From an uncultured Synechococcus sp. (GTDB taxonomy: Bacteria > Cyanobacteriota > Cyanobacteriia > PCC-6307 > Cyanobiaceae), in the NCBI GenBank assembly GCA_903855705.1, contig CAINZT010000218.1:1-50554 (forward strand): a DNA stretch of 50,554 nucleotides, written 5' to 3'. Each line of letters starts with the position of its first letter. Within the stretch, counting starts at the first letter, position 1. The notes under the pieces were generated by a model, which saw nothing but the letters and a program-made list of their open reading frames with translations, did not search any database and was not told the DNA's origin. A program made the position numbers and the translations under genes. Shown here piece after piece: positions 27,552-35,795 of this stretch.

Positions 27552-29936
27552 GTGACCCTGTCAGCTCCGTTGACGGCATCCAGCTCCGCGGCCGCTGCCG
27601 GACTTGGCAGCAGCGGCCGCAACGGCGGAGCCCCCGGCGACGATCCCGGGACCGGCCAGCCCACCTTTGCGACCACGGCCCCAGCCGCCAATCCGGTCTT
27701 CTATCGCACCTACTCGCGCAAGACCGCCTCTGGCCGCGAAAGCTGGCAGCAGGTGGCGGAACGCAACCTGGGCGGTCTGCGCAAACTCGGCAACCTCAAT
27801 GAGGACGAGGTGGAGTTGCTGCGCCGCATGCAGCAAAAACAAATGGCCCTGCCCTCGGGCCGCTGGCTGTGGATCGGCGGCACCCCCTGGATTGAGCAGG
27901 AACAAAACTTTTCCGGCGCCTACAACTGCACCTCCACCAACTTGGTGGATTGGGAAGCCTTCGGGCTGATGATGGACCTGGCGATGATGGGCTGCGGCAC
28001 CGGCGCCATCATTGAACCGCGCCTAATTGAACGGTTGCCAGCGGTGCGCAACCAGCTGGTGATTACAGGCGTTACCGATATCGGCGCCACCCCGGCGGGC
28101 CAGCGCCAGGAGATCACCACCTCCAGCATTGATGGCAACCGGGTGCAAATCAAGGTTGGCGACACCCGCCGCGGCTGGGTCGATAGCTACCAACTGCTGC
28201 TCAATCTCTGCAGCGATGAACGCTTTGATGGGCCGATCGAAATCACGGTTGACCTCTCCGATGTGAGGCCCGTGGGCGAAACCCTCAAGGGGTTTGGCGG
28301 CATGGCCAATCCGGTCAAACTCAAGGATCTCTACGGCCGCGTCGCCCAGATCCTCAATAAGGCCCAAGGCCGCCAACTCAGCTCGGTGGAATGCTGCCTA
28401 TTAATTGATGAGGCCGCCGTCACAATCGTGGCCGGCAACATCCGCCGCAGCGCCGGCATGCGTCAGTTTTCCGCCGAAGACCAATCGGCCGCCGGAGCCA
28501 AGGAAAACCTCTGGCAGCAGGACAGCGAGGGCAATTGGAGCATCGATCCCGAGCGCGATTCCCTGCGCATGGCCAACCACACTCGGGTGTTCCACAGCCG
28601 CCCCGATCGGGCCACGGTGCTCGAGGCGGTCAACAAGCAGTTCCAAAGCGGTGAAGGCGCCATCCAATTCGCCCCCGAGGCGATCGCCCGCTCCAACGCC
28701 GACCTGCTGAGCACCCCCGATCTGCGCAGCGAATTCATCGGCATCTACTGCGACCAAGGCCGCGAGGAAGCGGGCCGCTGGCTCACCACCCACACCCCCG
28801 AGATCGGCGCGGCCGAACTAGAGCACCGGCTCAACCGCTACGGCCTCAACCCCTGCGGCGAAATCCTGGGCGCCGATTTCCACTGCAACCTGGCCGAAAT
28901 CCACCTCAACCGCATTGATCCAAGCGATCTCGAGGCCCAAGATGAGGCCTTCAAGGCCGGTGGCCTGGCGGTGGCCTGCCTGCTCAACCACCGCTTTGAA
29001 GTGGAGCGCTATCGCCAAAGCCGGGCCTGGGATCCGATCGTGGGGGTGAGTTTCACTGGCCTATTCGATTTCTTTGTGCATGCCTTTGGCACCCCCTGGC
29101 TGAAGTGGTGGGAGGCCGGCCGGCCCGACACGATGGAGGGCCTGGACTTCAAAGCCAAGGAAGCGGCCTACCTGGCCCGCTGGAAGGAGAGTGTGAACCA
29201 GGCGGTTTGGGACTACTGCGATCGCCAGGGCCTGCGCCGGCCCAACCGCTGCACCACCGTGCAACCGGCCGGAACCAAGAGCCTGCTTACCGGCGCTTCC
29301 CCCGGCTGGCACCCCCCCAAAGCCCAACGTTTCATCCGCCGCATCACCTTCCGCAAGAACGATCCGGTGGCCCTGGCCTGCATGGACTACGGCTACACGA
29401 TCGTGCCCAGCCAGTCCGACAAGGATGAACAGGGCCGGCTACTCGATGATGCCTTTGATCCCCGCTGCACCGAGTGGCTGGTGGAAATCCCCACCGAAGT
29501 GAGCTGGGCCAACATTCCGGGTGCCGATGCGGTGGAGATCAACAACTTCTCGGCCTTGGCCCAGTTCGATTTCTACATGCAGGTGCAAAAGCACTACACG
29601 GCCCACAACACATCGGCCACGGTTGAATTTCGCGAAAACGAAATCGAGGGCCTCACCGATGCCATCTTTAAGGCCATCGATGGTGGTGAAGGCTATATCT
29701 CGGCGGCCTTACTAGCCCGCTTTGATGCCAATGCTACCTTCCCCAGATTGCCCTTTGAGCCGATCGATGAAGCCACCTACGGCAAGTTGCAAGCGGAGGT
29801 CGTGGCCCGCCGTCGTACGGTTGATTTCTTTGAGGCCCTGCAACGCTACGACGGTGGCGAATTGATCGAAGCTGGTCCAGCCGGCTGTGATTCCGACAAA
29901 TGCCTGTTGCCGTTAGCCAAACCGTCCGTCTCCTGA
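27552..29936 (+). CDS. nrdJ: Adenosylcobalamin-dependent class II ribonucleotide reductase
   Basis: A monomeric class II ribonucleoside-triphosphate reductase, the Lactobacillus RTPR type used by picocyanobacteria; it makes dNTPs using adenosylcobalamin and no oxygen. Visible features: GRWLWIGGTPW, QNFSGAYNCTSTN with an active-site Cys, MMDLAMMGCGTG, and the radical-site block NPCGEILGADFHCNLAEIHL. The C-terminal redox pair CDSDKC has the four-residue spacing of RTPR. The start is unclear: GTG 27552 (TLSAPLTASS) is my choice, while 27498 would add Pro-rich residues. No cobalamin riboswitch is visible upstream. The next gene lies 89 bases on. Confidence 0.95.
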   Translation: MTLSAPLTASSSAAAAGLGSSGRNGGAPGDDPGTGQPTFATTAPAANPVFYRTYSRKTASGRESWQQVAERNLGGLRKLGNLNEDEVELLRRMQQKQMALPSGRWLWIGGTPWIEQEQNFSGAYNCTSTNLVDWEAFGLMMDLAMMGCGTGAIIEPRLIERLPAVRNQLVITGVTDIGATPAGQRQEITTSSIDGNRVQIKVGDTRRGWVDSYQLLLNLCSDERFDGPIEITVDLSDVRPVGETLKGFGGMANPVKLKDLYGRVAQILNKAQGRQLSSVECCLLIDEAAVTIVAGNIRRSAGMRQFSAEDQSAAGAKENLWQQDSEGNWSIDPERDSLRMANHTRVFHSRPDRATVLEAVNKQFQSGEGAIQFAPEAIARSNADLLSTPDLRSEFIGIYCDQGREEAGRWLTTHTPEIGAAELEHRLNRYGLNPCGEILGADFHCNLAEIHLNRIDPSDLEAQDEAFKAGGLAVACLLNHRFEVERYRQSRAWDPIVGVSFTGLFDFFVHAFGTPWLKWWEAGRPDTMEGLDFKAKEAAYLARWKESVNQAVWDYCDRQGLRRPNRCTTVQPAGTKSLLTGASPGWHPPKAQRFIRRITFRKNDPVALACMDYGYTIVPSQSDKDEQGRLLDDAFDPRCTEWLVEIPTEVSWANIPGADAVEINNFSALAQFDFYMQVQKHYTAHNTSATVEFRENEIEGLTDAIFKAIDGGEGYISAALLARFDANATFPRLPFEPIDEATYGKLQAEVVARRRTVDFFEALQRYDGGELIEAGPAGCDSDKCLLPLAKPSVS

Positions 29937-30025
29937 CAACGCATCTGGCCCTACCCGCGGGTTTCCGCCCGCATTTGGCAGCACCCCCAACAAGGTCACA
30001 AGTCCCCTTACCCCCTAACGAAACA

Positions 30026-30265
30026 ATGACAAGCGCACTTAAAACACTCGCTTTCGCTACCCTCTCAGCCGCAGCCTTACTGGTGAGCGCCCCAACGGTG
30101 CTGGCCGTCACCCTGGATGAAGCCTGCACAAAGTTCGCCGCCAAAATGGGTGAGGCCCAGGCCTCTGGCAATGCCGACCAGGTCAAAACCGTCTACAGCA
30201 AGGGAAGCCAACGCATCGCCTCCAAATTCAATGGCGCCACCTGCCCCAACGTCAAAGCCCCCTAA
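30026..30265 (+). CDS. Small exported protein of unknown function
   Basis: A 79-residue protein with a Sec signal peptide (LKTLAFATLSAAALLVSAPTV, cleavage likely after VLA). The mature part is about 53 residues with two cysteines (DEACTKFAAKMGEAQ and the C-terminal GATCPNVKAP) that could form one disulfide. It is probably periplasmic. The ATG at 30026 follows ACGAAACA without a strong Shine-Dalgarno. It is on the same strand as nrdJ but a separate function seems likely. I do not recognise the family. Confidence 0.65.
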   Translation: MTSALKTLAFATLSAAALLVSAPTVLAVTLDEACTKFAAKMGEAQASGNADQVKTVYSKGSQRIASKFNGATCPNVKAP

Positions 30266-30295
30266 AGCTGCTGCCTAAGGGAAGCGAACGCTTTT

Positions 30296-30326
30296 ATGGG
30301 ATAATCCCATGGGTCCTCACGGACCC
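30296..30326 (+). promoter_or_regulatory. Palindrome and hairpin at the tRNA-Ser promoter
   Basis: ATGGGATAATCCCAT (30296-30310) is a perfect odd palindrome and contains GATAAT (30300-30305), a good -10 box about 28 bases before the tRNA start. It is immediately followed by GGGTCC-TCAC-GGACCC (30311-30326), a perfect 6-bp hairpin that would form the start of the precursor transcript. Confidence 0.4.
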
Positions 30327-30332
30327 ACACCC

Positions 30333-30417
30333 GGAGGGGTGGTCGAGTGGTTGATGGCTCTGGTCTTGAAAACCAGCGTGCCGAAAGGCACCGTGGGTTC
30401 GAATCCCACCCCCTCCG
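30333..30417 (+). tRNA. trnS-UGA: tRNA-Ser (anticodon UGA)
   Basis: An 85-nt class II tRNA. The acceptor stem pairs GGAGGGG (30333-30339) with CCCCTCC (30410-30416) and has discriminator G at 30417, as serine tRNAs do. The anticodon loop CTTGAAA carries TGA between CTGGT and ACCAG. The long variable arm is GTGCC-GAAA-GGCAC and the T arm is GTGGG-TTCGAAT-CCCAC. The 3' CCA is not encoded. The decayed integrase right after it marks the tRNA as an integration site. Confidence 0.97.
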
Positions 30418-30637
30418 TTTAGCCAAAGTCCCGAGACAACCAAGAAGAATCACCCACCCAGTCCCTGAGTGGGTTGTTAATGCCGAGAGTCCAAACCAGT
30501 CTCAGAGAAACCCAAGAAACACCGAGAGAGTGTTGGTTTATTGGAGTTGACCTGACATTAACGACGCTCAGGTCAGGGAAATAAAATCATGCAGCCCAAA
30601 GCTTCGGGTCTCTGATTGAAGCCGACTATTCCCTAAG
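30418..30637. other. Gene-free stretch between tRNA-Ser and integrase remnant
   Basis: Holds two inverted repeats. CCCAC/GTGGG at 30453-30473 may end the tRNA transcript. TGACCTGA (30548-30555) and TCAGGTCA (30568-30575) form a perfect 8-bp repeat across 12 bases. Two related segments, near 30430 (CGAGACAACCAAGAA) and 30513 (AGAGAAACCCAAGAA), resemble imperfect direct repeats. In P4-type elements this is where integrase arm sites lie, but that reading is inference. Confidence 0.3.
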
Positions 30638-31059
30638 GTCGATTCTGCGGAAGGCCAATACTGGTTTTGGAGGCATCGCCATCAACCCACCAAGGACAGC
30701 AAGCAACAGGACTACAGGATCGGAACCTACGCAAAGGTCTACCTGCAAAAAGCAAGGCAGATCAGTGATGGGCACAAGCCAAGGATGCTTAATGAGGGAA
30801 TTATCCGCTGTAATGCAGAAAAGAGGAGAACATCAAACGCCTTGCAGCCCATCAAGCGCCAACGACATTTAAGAGCACTGCTCTTGACTGGCACAAAATC
30901 AAAGCGGAGGGCACCCCGACCAAGCGCAACACTGGCGATGTGCTTTTAAAACTTGAAAGGATATTCTTGCCGCTATTGAGGGCAAACTTACGAGGCCAAG
31001 GCGCCTGCCCTAGCGAACCAGAAGTGGACAGAGCGGAGGCAACAGGCACTCACAAATAA
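30638..31059 (+). pseudogene. Decayed P4-type tyrosine integrase
   Basis: Two frames together resemble the N-terminal half of P4-family integrases. From 30638, GQYWFWRHRHQ...QDYRIGTYAKVYLQKARQISD matches the DUF4102 pattern of WRFRY then LSLGTYPEVSLAEARE. After a frame change before about 30830, the other frame reads APTTFKSTALDWHKIKAE then NTGDVLLKLERIFLPLL, matching TFEAVAREWHEKK and the RLERDVFPWIG helix of the core-binding domain. It then degenerates and stops at 31059. The catalytic domain is missing. Position and direction (just after a tRNA, reading away from it) are those of a P4-type island integrase. Confidence 0.7.
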
Positions 31060-31152
31060 GGCCTTGCCTCTGAGATCGGCGTTGCCGCTACGACCATCAC
31101 CAAACTTGCCAGAACCGATCAGAAAGTAGCATCCTCATTGCCCTTGGATCCT

Positions 31153-31165
31153 GGGGGGGGGGGGG
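31153..31165. repeat. Homopolymer run of 13 G
   Basis: An uninterrupted run of 13 G in noncoding DNA of the island, followed by more G-rich sequence to about 31190. Such tracts are prone to slippage and can fold as G-quadruplexes; it may also be a length error of sequencing. Confidence 0.7.
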
Positions 31166-31479
31166 ATCTTGGCGGTGCTGGAGGGGGGTCGCTCTGCAGG
31201 AGAATGGAGGAAGCCCGATGATTCATGGGCGAGTTTTGCATTTGCTAGTATTTCAAAAAACCGCGCATACAACGTCACTTGCAGATCCAAAAAATTGCTT
31301 AGCGCAAGAACATTGCAGCTGCAACTTTAGCCTTGAACTAGCATCGTGAGCACCAAATGATCCCTGAAGAGTCCTTTTCTCTGCCCTACTCAATATAGAT
31401 ATTTTTTCGGCTGCATTTGCGATCGCTTTTCGACGATCTTCCACAAGAAGATCAATTTCTTATTCACTCTGCTCGGCAT

Positions 31480-31884
31480 TTACTGGCGGCACGACAACGG
31501 CACTTGGACTCCTACTGGCATTAGTCGCAAAGGCCTGATTACTCACTACGAACGCTTAATTGCCTCCATTTTACTCTCTGCCGTAGGCACTCATATGTAC
31601 TGAGATGCATATCAGCATAATTCTGAAGGGTCCCCATTGGCGAATGACCTTAGAGGTCTAAGTTCGACAACCTTGCCGTGGGCATATCGCTTGCCTTAGC
31701 GGGCAATTCGATTACCGATTACTCACTTACTGTTGTCATGAGCGCATTTTCCGCAACTGGTCTTGGCTGGAGTCTTGCCAAAAGGATGACGCCCTCCCTT
31801 GGTGTTCGCCTTGAGATTCTAGGCGGGTTGGCATTATTAGCAATTAGGCGGCAATCTTTTGGCCTTGAATATTCTATTTTCTGA
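31480..31884 (+). pseudogene. Decayed MntP-like manganese efflux gene
   Basis: The downstream part from about 31663 reads FDNLAVGISLALAG, then ATGLGWSLAKRMTPSLGVRLEILGGLALLAI, which matches the second half of MntP (the SIDALAVGISLALLG motif and the final AEILGGLILIGIG helix). Upstream, in another frame, ITHYERLIASILLSAVGTHMY resembles the MntP helix with WIAFALLAFIGGKMIYE. A stop codon and at least one frameshift near 31610-31660 break the gene. The extreme N-terminal half is not recognisable. Confidence 0.5.
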
Positions 31885-32493
31885 AATATTGCGCAAATGC
31901 CATTCTACCGCCAAGCGCAAGTTGCCCTTAGTCTTAACGCCTTCCTGGCAGATCCGCAGTCCGATCCTAGATGGTATCGACATTGAATGCCTGCGCTCCA
32001 AACACACACTAACAATTCCGCTTTAATTAGACGAGCAGCAGGGCATCCTTTTGGCTTGTCCGATCCATCAGATTCTAATTCCTCAGGAGGAGAGCGCAGA
32101 TGGCCCGAATCTAAGCAACTAAATTCACCTTAACCAGTTAATTTTGCACTGCATCTATCCTTTGCGAGTCGTGACATTTCCGCCCCTAATGTGCTGAATC
32201 TCCTTGATCAACATTGACTCGCAACGCAGCAATCTTACCATGGAATTTTCAGGACAATACGATTGCCGTCGGAGCGGCGTTGCCTTTAAGACAAATCCCA
32301 ACAAGAAGACGCCCTCTCTGGGAACAGTGTAGCCGCAAACCGCTTAACATTTCCAGATTACGCCATTTTATGCAAAAGATCATTCTATTATTGCAACACC
32401 AGTGACGACGAATCAAGAAAAACAAAAAAGAATTTCACCCAAGAAGTAGTCAGATCAACAAGGAATCCACATGCGTATCTGAAATTTCCTGCA

Positions 32494-34395
32494 ATGCCTA
32501 AACCGGAGAATCCGCTCCTAAAACAAATCGTTGAGCAGCTGGTCAATCTCTGCCGATCGATGGACGCCATCGAGATCAGCAATGATAGGGTTCTGAAGTC
32601 TATTCCGTTAGATAACAGGGCTAGTGCCCGCAATCTGCTGCACTACGTAGCACTGCGGCAGTATGACATTCGCGAGCTTCAGGTTCAACTCGATAGCTTG
32701 GGCCTGTCCTCCCTGGGACACTGTGAATCCAGTGTGATGGACAGTTTGCAGAAAGAGTTGGAGCTACTCAGATTCCTGCCTGAGGTGGTAGTCCCAGCGC
32801 AACATAGCTCGGCCGATACTCTCAGCCATCGCACCGGACAGGAGTTGGTTGTACGCAACTGTGAGCGTTTGCTTGGCGATCGAAACTGCACGGAAGACTG
32901 CACGATAATGGTGACCATGCCACTGGAAGCGGCAGACAACGATGTGCTGATCAAGGAACTGTTGCAAGCCGGCATGACCATCGCCCGCATCAACTGTGCC
33001 CACGACGATGAAGAGGTCTGGCTGCGGATGATCCGTCAGGTTCGACAAGCCGTCGCTAGTACGGGCCGCCCCTGTCAAATCGCGATGGATCTGGCAGGCC
33101 CAAAACTCCGCACCGGCCCGATTCAGCCAGGTCCACCGGTGCTGCGTTGTAAACCACGGCTTGACAGCCTGGGGAGGCTATTAGCAACGGCGAGAATCCT
33201 TCTTTCTCCCCATCTCGGACCCGCTGCCCCGATTACTGGAGTGGATGCAGTGGTGCCGATCACGAGCGATAGTTGGAACCGCCTCAATACTGGTGACTAT
33301 CTTGAAGGCATCGATGCCTCAGGGCGGCATCGCAAGCTCCGTGTGGAACGGCGATCAGCTGAAGGGGTCTGGGTGACCACAAGCCAGAACTGTCACTTCA
33401 CGCCTGGGTTGCAGTTGGCAGCGAAACTTCGCTCTAGTAGAGAAAGTGATCGACGCCAGGCCAAGCAGATCGTGCTGACTATTGGGTATATCCCCGAACT
33501 TGAAGGAGGCTTGCTGCTGCACAAAGGGGATCTACTCAGTGTAATTGCTAAACCTGAACTTGGGCGGCCTGCGGACAACGGAGGAGAGGGAAGACTGCCC
33601 CATCACGCCATCATCAGCTGCACCCTGGCGGAAGTCTTCGCAGACATCAATTGCGGTGATCGTATCTTCTTCGATGACGGCAAGATCGCTGGTGTAATTA
33701 TCAGCGTAGAGCCAGCTGAACTGCTGGTGCAAATCACCATGGCCAAGCACCAGGGCTCGCGTTTGAGAGCCGACAAAGGGATCAACCTTCCTGACAGCCA
33801 ACTGAGCATCCCTGCGCTAACGTCCAGGGACATCACCAATCTAGAGTTTATTGTCCAACACGCGGACATTCTCAATTTCTCCTTCGTGCACAGCAACGCT
33901 GACTTGCAGGCCCTTCATGACGAGCTCGTCAGACTCGACCATGCTGATCTAAGTGTAATTCTAAAAATCGAGACAAAACAGGCCTTTGACAATTTACCTT
34001 CACTGCTACTTGCTGCCATGCGCTCGCCAGCACCGCTGGGTGTGATGATCGCCCGTGGTGATCTGGCGATCGAATGCGGCTGGGAGCGGTTGGCTGAGAT
34101 TCAGGAAGAGATCCTTCGCCTCTGCGAAGCAGCCCATATCCCCTGCATCTGGGCTACCCAGGTGTTAGAGGAGCTGGCGCATAGCGGAATGCCCACCCGA
34201 GCGGAGATCACCGATGCAGCAATGGGGGCCAGGGCGGAAGGCGTTATGCTGAACAAGGGGCCTAACATCACCGCCGCCGTGCGGATGTTGCACGACATCG
34301 TGATGAGAATGCAATCGCATCAGAACAAAAACAGAGCCACTTTCCGCCGCCTGGAACTGGCAGCTCAGCATCGCCGACATGCATCAACGGGTTGA
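32494..34395 (+). CDS. Pyruvate-kinase-like protein with duplicated B domain
   Basis: A 633-residue relative of pyruvate kinase, which makes pyruvate and ATP from PEP and ADP. Residues 1-135 are unrecognised. The barrel begins at TIMVTMPLEAADND; it keeps the substrate Arg and Asn (ARINCAH, 164-170), KIET (491-494, catalytic Lys and a metal Glu), ARGDLA (520-525, metal Asp), ATQ (554-556) and PTRAE (567-571). MDLAGPKLRTG (198-208) has Lys where potassium-dependent enzymes have Glu, a potassium-independence mark. SETA/SGES is replaced by NKGP (587-590). About 130 extra residues (209-337) look like a second B domain before the usual one (338-440). The C-terminal allosteric domain is absent. Catalysis is plausible but unproven. 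Confidence 0.75.
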   Translation: MPKPENPLLKQIVEQLVNLCRSMDAIEISNDRVLKSIPLDNRASARNLLHYVALRQYDIRELQVQLDSLGLSSLGHCESSVMDSLQKELELLRFLPEVVVPAQHSSADTLSHRTGQELVVRNCERLLGDRNCTEDCTIMVTMPLEAADNDVLIKELLQAGMTIARINCAHDDEEVWLRMIRQVRQAVASTGRPCQIAMDLAGPKLRTGPIQPGPPVLRCKPRLDSLGRLLATARILLSPHLGPAAPITGVDAVVPITSDSWNRLNTGDYLEGIDASGRHRKLRVERRSAEGVWVTTSQNCHFTPGLQLAAKLRSSRESDRRQAKQIVLTIGYIPELEGGLLLHKGDLLSVIAKPELGRPADNGGEGRLPHHAIISCTLAEVFADINCGDRIFFDDGKIAGVIISVEPAELLVQITMAKHQGSRLRADKGINLPDSQLSIPALTSRDITNLEFIVQHADILNFSFVHSNADLQALHDELVRLDHADLSVILKIETKQAFDNLPSLLLAAMRSPAPLGVMIARGDLAIECGWERLAEIQEEILRLCEAAHIPCIWATQVLEELAHSGMPTRAEITDAAMGARAEGVMLNKGPNITAAVRMLHDIVMRMQSHQNKNRATFRRLELAAQHRRHASTG

Positions 34396-35448
34396 TCGTT
34401 CAGAGCACCACTGTGGGTCATTGCGATGTCCAGAGCACTCGGCGCCAAATAGTATGTACGCACTAGCCCACGAAGGGGCGCTGAACAAATGCCGGTTCGT
34501 GCTGTGTTAAAAGTAAATTGTGGACACTGATTGCTCATTCTTGACTACGGCCATGGGCACCGCTGCGCCATGAGCATGGCTCCTCGACAACAGCTGCGGG
34601 CCTGTTCGCAATTGGTAACCGGCAACAAGACGATGGCCTGGGGGCTCGATGATCACGGCCAAGACCTGATCGCGAATGACAAGGCCACGGTGGAAGCAGG
34701 CCCGCTACTGCAGGAATGGTTTGCGATCCGCTTCTAGCGACTAGCGGAAGACCTCCTCATTGAAGAGCTGAAGCACCATGCTGTCGACGAAGCATCCGTA
34801 GGGCCGATACGGCAAACCAGTGCAGCACTGTGTCGCCGATGACAAAACATACTGACCAGGGAAAGTGGAGCATGAGAGGAGGAAAGCCTGAATAAATCGG
34901 CAACAGCTTCTATCGCACTTGCTGCTGTCCTCGCCGGAACGCTATCTAGCTGCGCCATTTATCAAAGACACCAGCAGTCACAGGCGCAAAAGATATGGCT
35001 CAACTGACAAAGCGAAGAAGCAATGCAAACAGCTCAACGTGGATAGGCTTTCACCGATTAACCAGCGACATGAAATCATTCAAGAAAATATCACTGACGA
35101 TAGCTGATTGGAAAAATATATTTTACACAAAAGAGCTGATGGATGGACTTGGGAGGTCAATGTGGCAGACTTAAGAAGTACAAGCGGGACTGCAATTCTG
35201 GTTGATATAAGGATCTCGTTTAGGAAATGAAAACAACCCATCCGTACCTTTTGAGAACCAAAAGGAGTGAGGCCCAACTTCTTTGTAATGGCTTGATGGC
35301 GTGATGTTCGCTAAGCGTGGGATCGCGCCATCAGCCCTTGCTACGGGCACTTCTTCGAGGCAATATAAAAGCGGGCCCGCCCAAGACCGCTTGATGACCA
35401 GCCCCCATCTCATGAGGTTCTGTTACGAAGCGTGAGCGGTTGGTCTGT
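34396..35448. other. Island stretch without a firm gene
   Basis: An open frame at 34531-34737 (68 residues, with NKTMAWGLDDHGQDLIAND) and its continuation past a stop (LAEDLLIEELKHHAVDEAS) look like a broken gene of unknown family. A candidate 39-residue lipoprotein at 34888 is listed separately. On the minus strand 35171-35413 is open but unrecognised. The rest shows interrupted frames and AT-richer composition. Confidence 0.35.
34888..35007 (+). CDS. Candidate 39-residue lipoprotein with CTG start
   Basis: AGGAGG (34877-34882) lies five bases before CTG at 34888. The frame then encodes NKSATASIALAAVLAGTLSS followed by CAIYQRHQQSQAQKIWLN and a TGA. This has the form of a tiny bacterial lipoprotein: basic start, hydrophobic helix, lipobox LSSC, and a short polar tail, like entericidin-type peptides. 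CTG starts are rare, so it may instead be a remnant of a longer gene whose start was lost. Function unknown. Confidence 0.3.
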   Translation: MNKSATASIALAAVLAGTLSSCAIYQRHQQSQAQKIWLN

Positions 35449-35619
35449 TCAGGACCGTTTCTCCCAAATCCGCTCCAGCGACCGCTTGAACTCCACCTCG
35501 CTCAGGGGTCTTGCCAGTTTCCGTTTCCAAAAGACGCTGCTGATCCACCAGACCTGCAGACCACCGAAGGCAAGTACAACCAGGCCCAGCTGGATATATC
35601 CCCAGTTCAGGTTCTCCAT
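35449..35619 (-). CDS. Small membrane protein with LERIW motif (second of pair)
   Basis: A 56-residue protein: ENLNWGYIQLGLVVLAFGG begins a single membrane helix that runs to about residue 30, followed by a basic segment (FWKRKLARPL) and the C-terminus VEFKRSLERIWEKRS. The neighbouring upstream protein has the same plan and the same motif (LRQTLERIW). Its ATG at 35619 lies 13 bases inside the end of that gene, which implies coupled translation. A ribosome-binding sequence (GGAGGAGGGGAA type) lies inside the upstream gene just before the ATG. Function unknown; the family is not one I recognise. Confidence 0.6.
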   Translation of the reverse strand: MENLNWGYIQLGLVVLAFGGLQVWWISSVFWKRKLARPLSEVEFKRSLERIWEKRS

Positions 35620-35795
35620 TTCCCCTCCTCCTTCGCCTGAGCCCAGATCCGCTCCAGGGTCTGCCTGAGCTGATCGGTGCTGGGGGTTGTGCCAATCAGG
35701 TGCCGCTTCAGGGCATTGCGGAACTGCCAAATCTTGAAGGCAAGGGCAACCGCAAAGACCACCCAGGGCACCAGGATCCATTGAGGGTGGTTCAT
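35607..35795 (-). CDS. Small membrane protein with LERIW motif (first of pair)
   Basis: A 62-residue protein. NHPQWILVPWVVFAVALAF forms one membrane helix, followed by KIWQFRNALKRHLIGTTP and the C-terminal helix TDQLRQTLERIWAQAKEEG. The order (aromatic N-terminus, one helix, basic stretch, LERIW helix) matches the following gene, so the two look like a tandem duplication. The start ATG 35795 is chosen because upstream in-frame ATGs add unlikely residues. It is on the same strand as chlL, which ends 464 bases upstream, but the gap makes a shared transcript doubtful. Confidence 0.6.
   Translation of the reverse strand: MNHPQWILVPWVVFAVALAFKIWQFRNALKRHLIGTTPSTDQLRQTLERIWAQAKEEGKWRT

Larger units (their letters stand above)
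31060..32493. other. AT-richer, decayed stretch of the island
   Basis: Apart from the 13-G run and the mntP-like remnant I see no gene. A short piece near 31070-31130 translates to GLASEIGVAATTITKLARTD, which looks like a helix-turn-helix fragment of a regulator, but is too short to call. From 31885 to 32493 all six frames are interrupted and nothing is recognisable. The last 60 bases must hold the promoter of the kinase-like gene; no clear boxes stand out. Confidence 0.4.
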
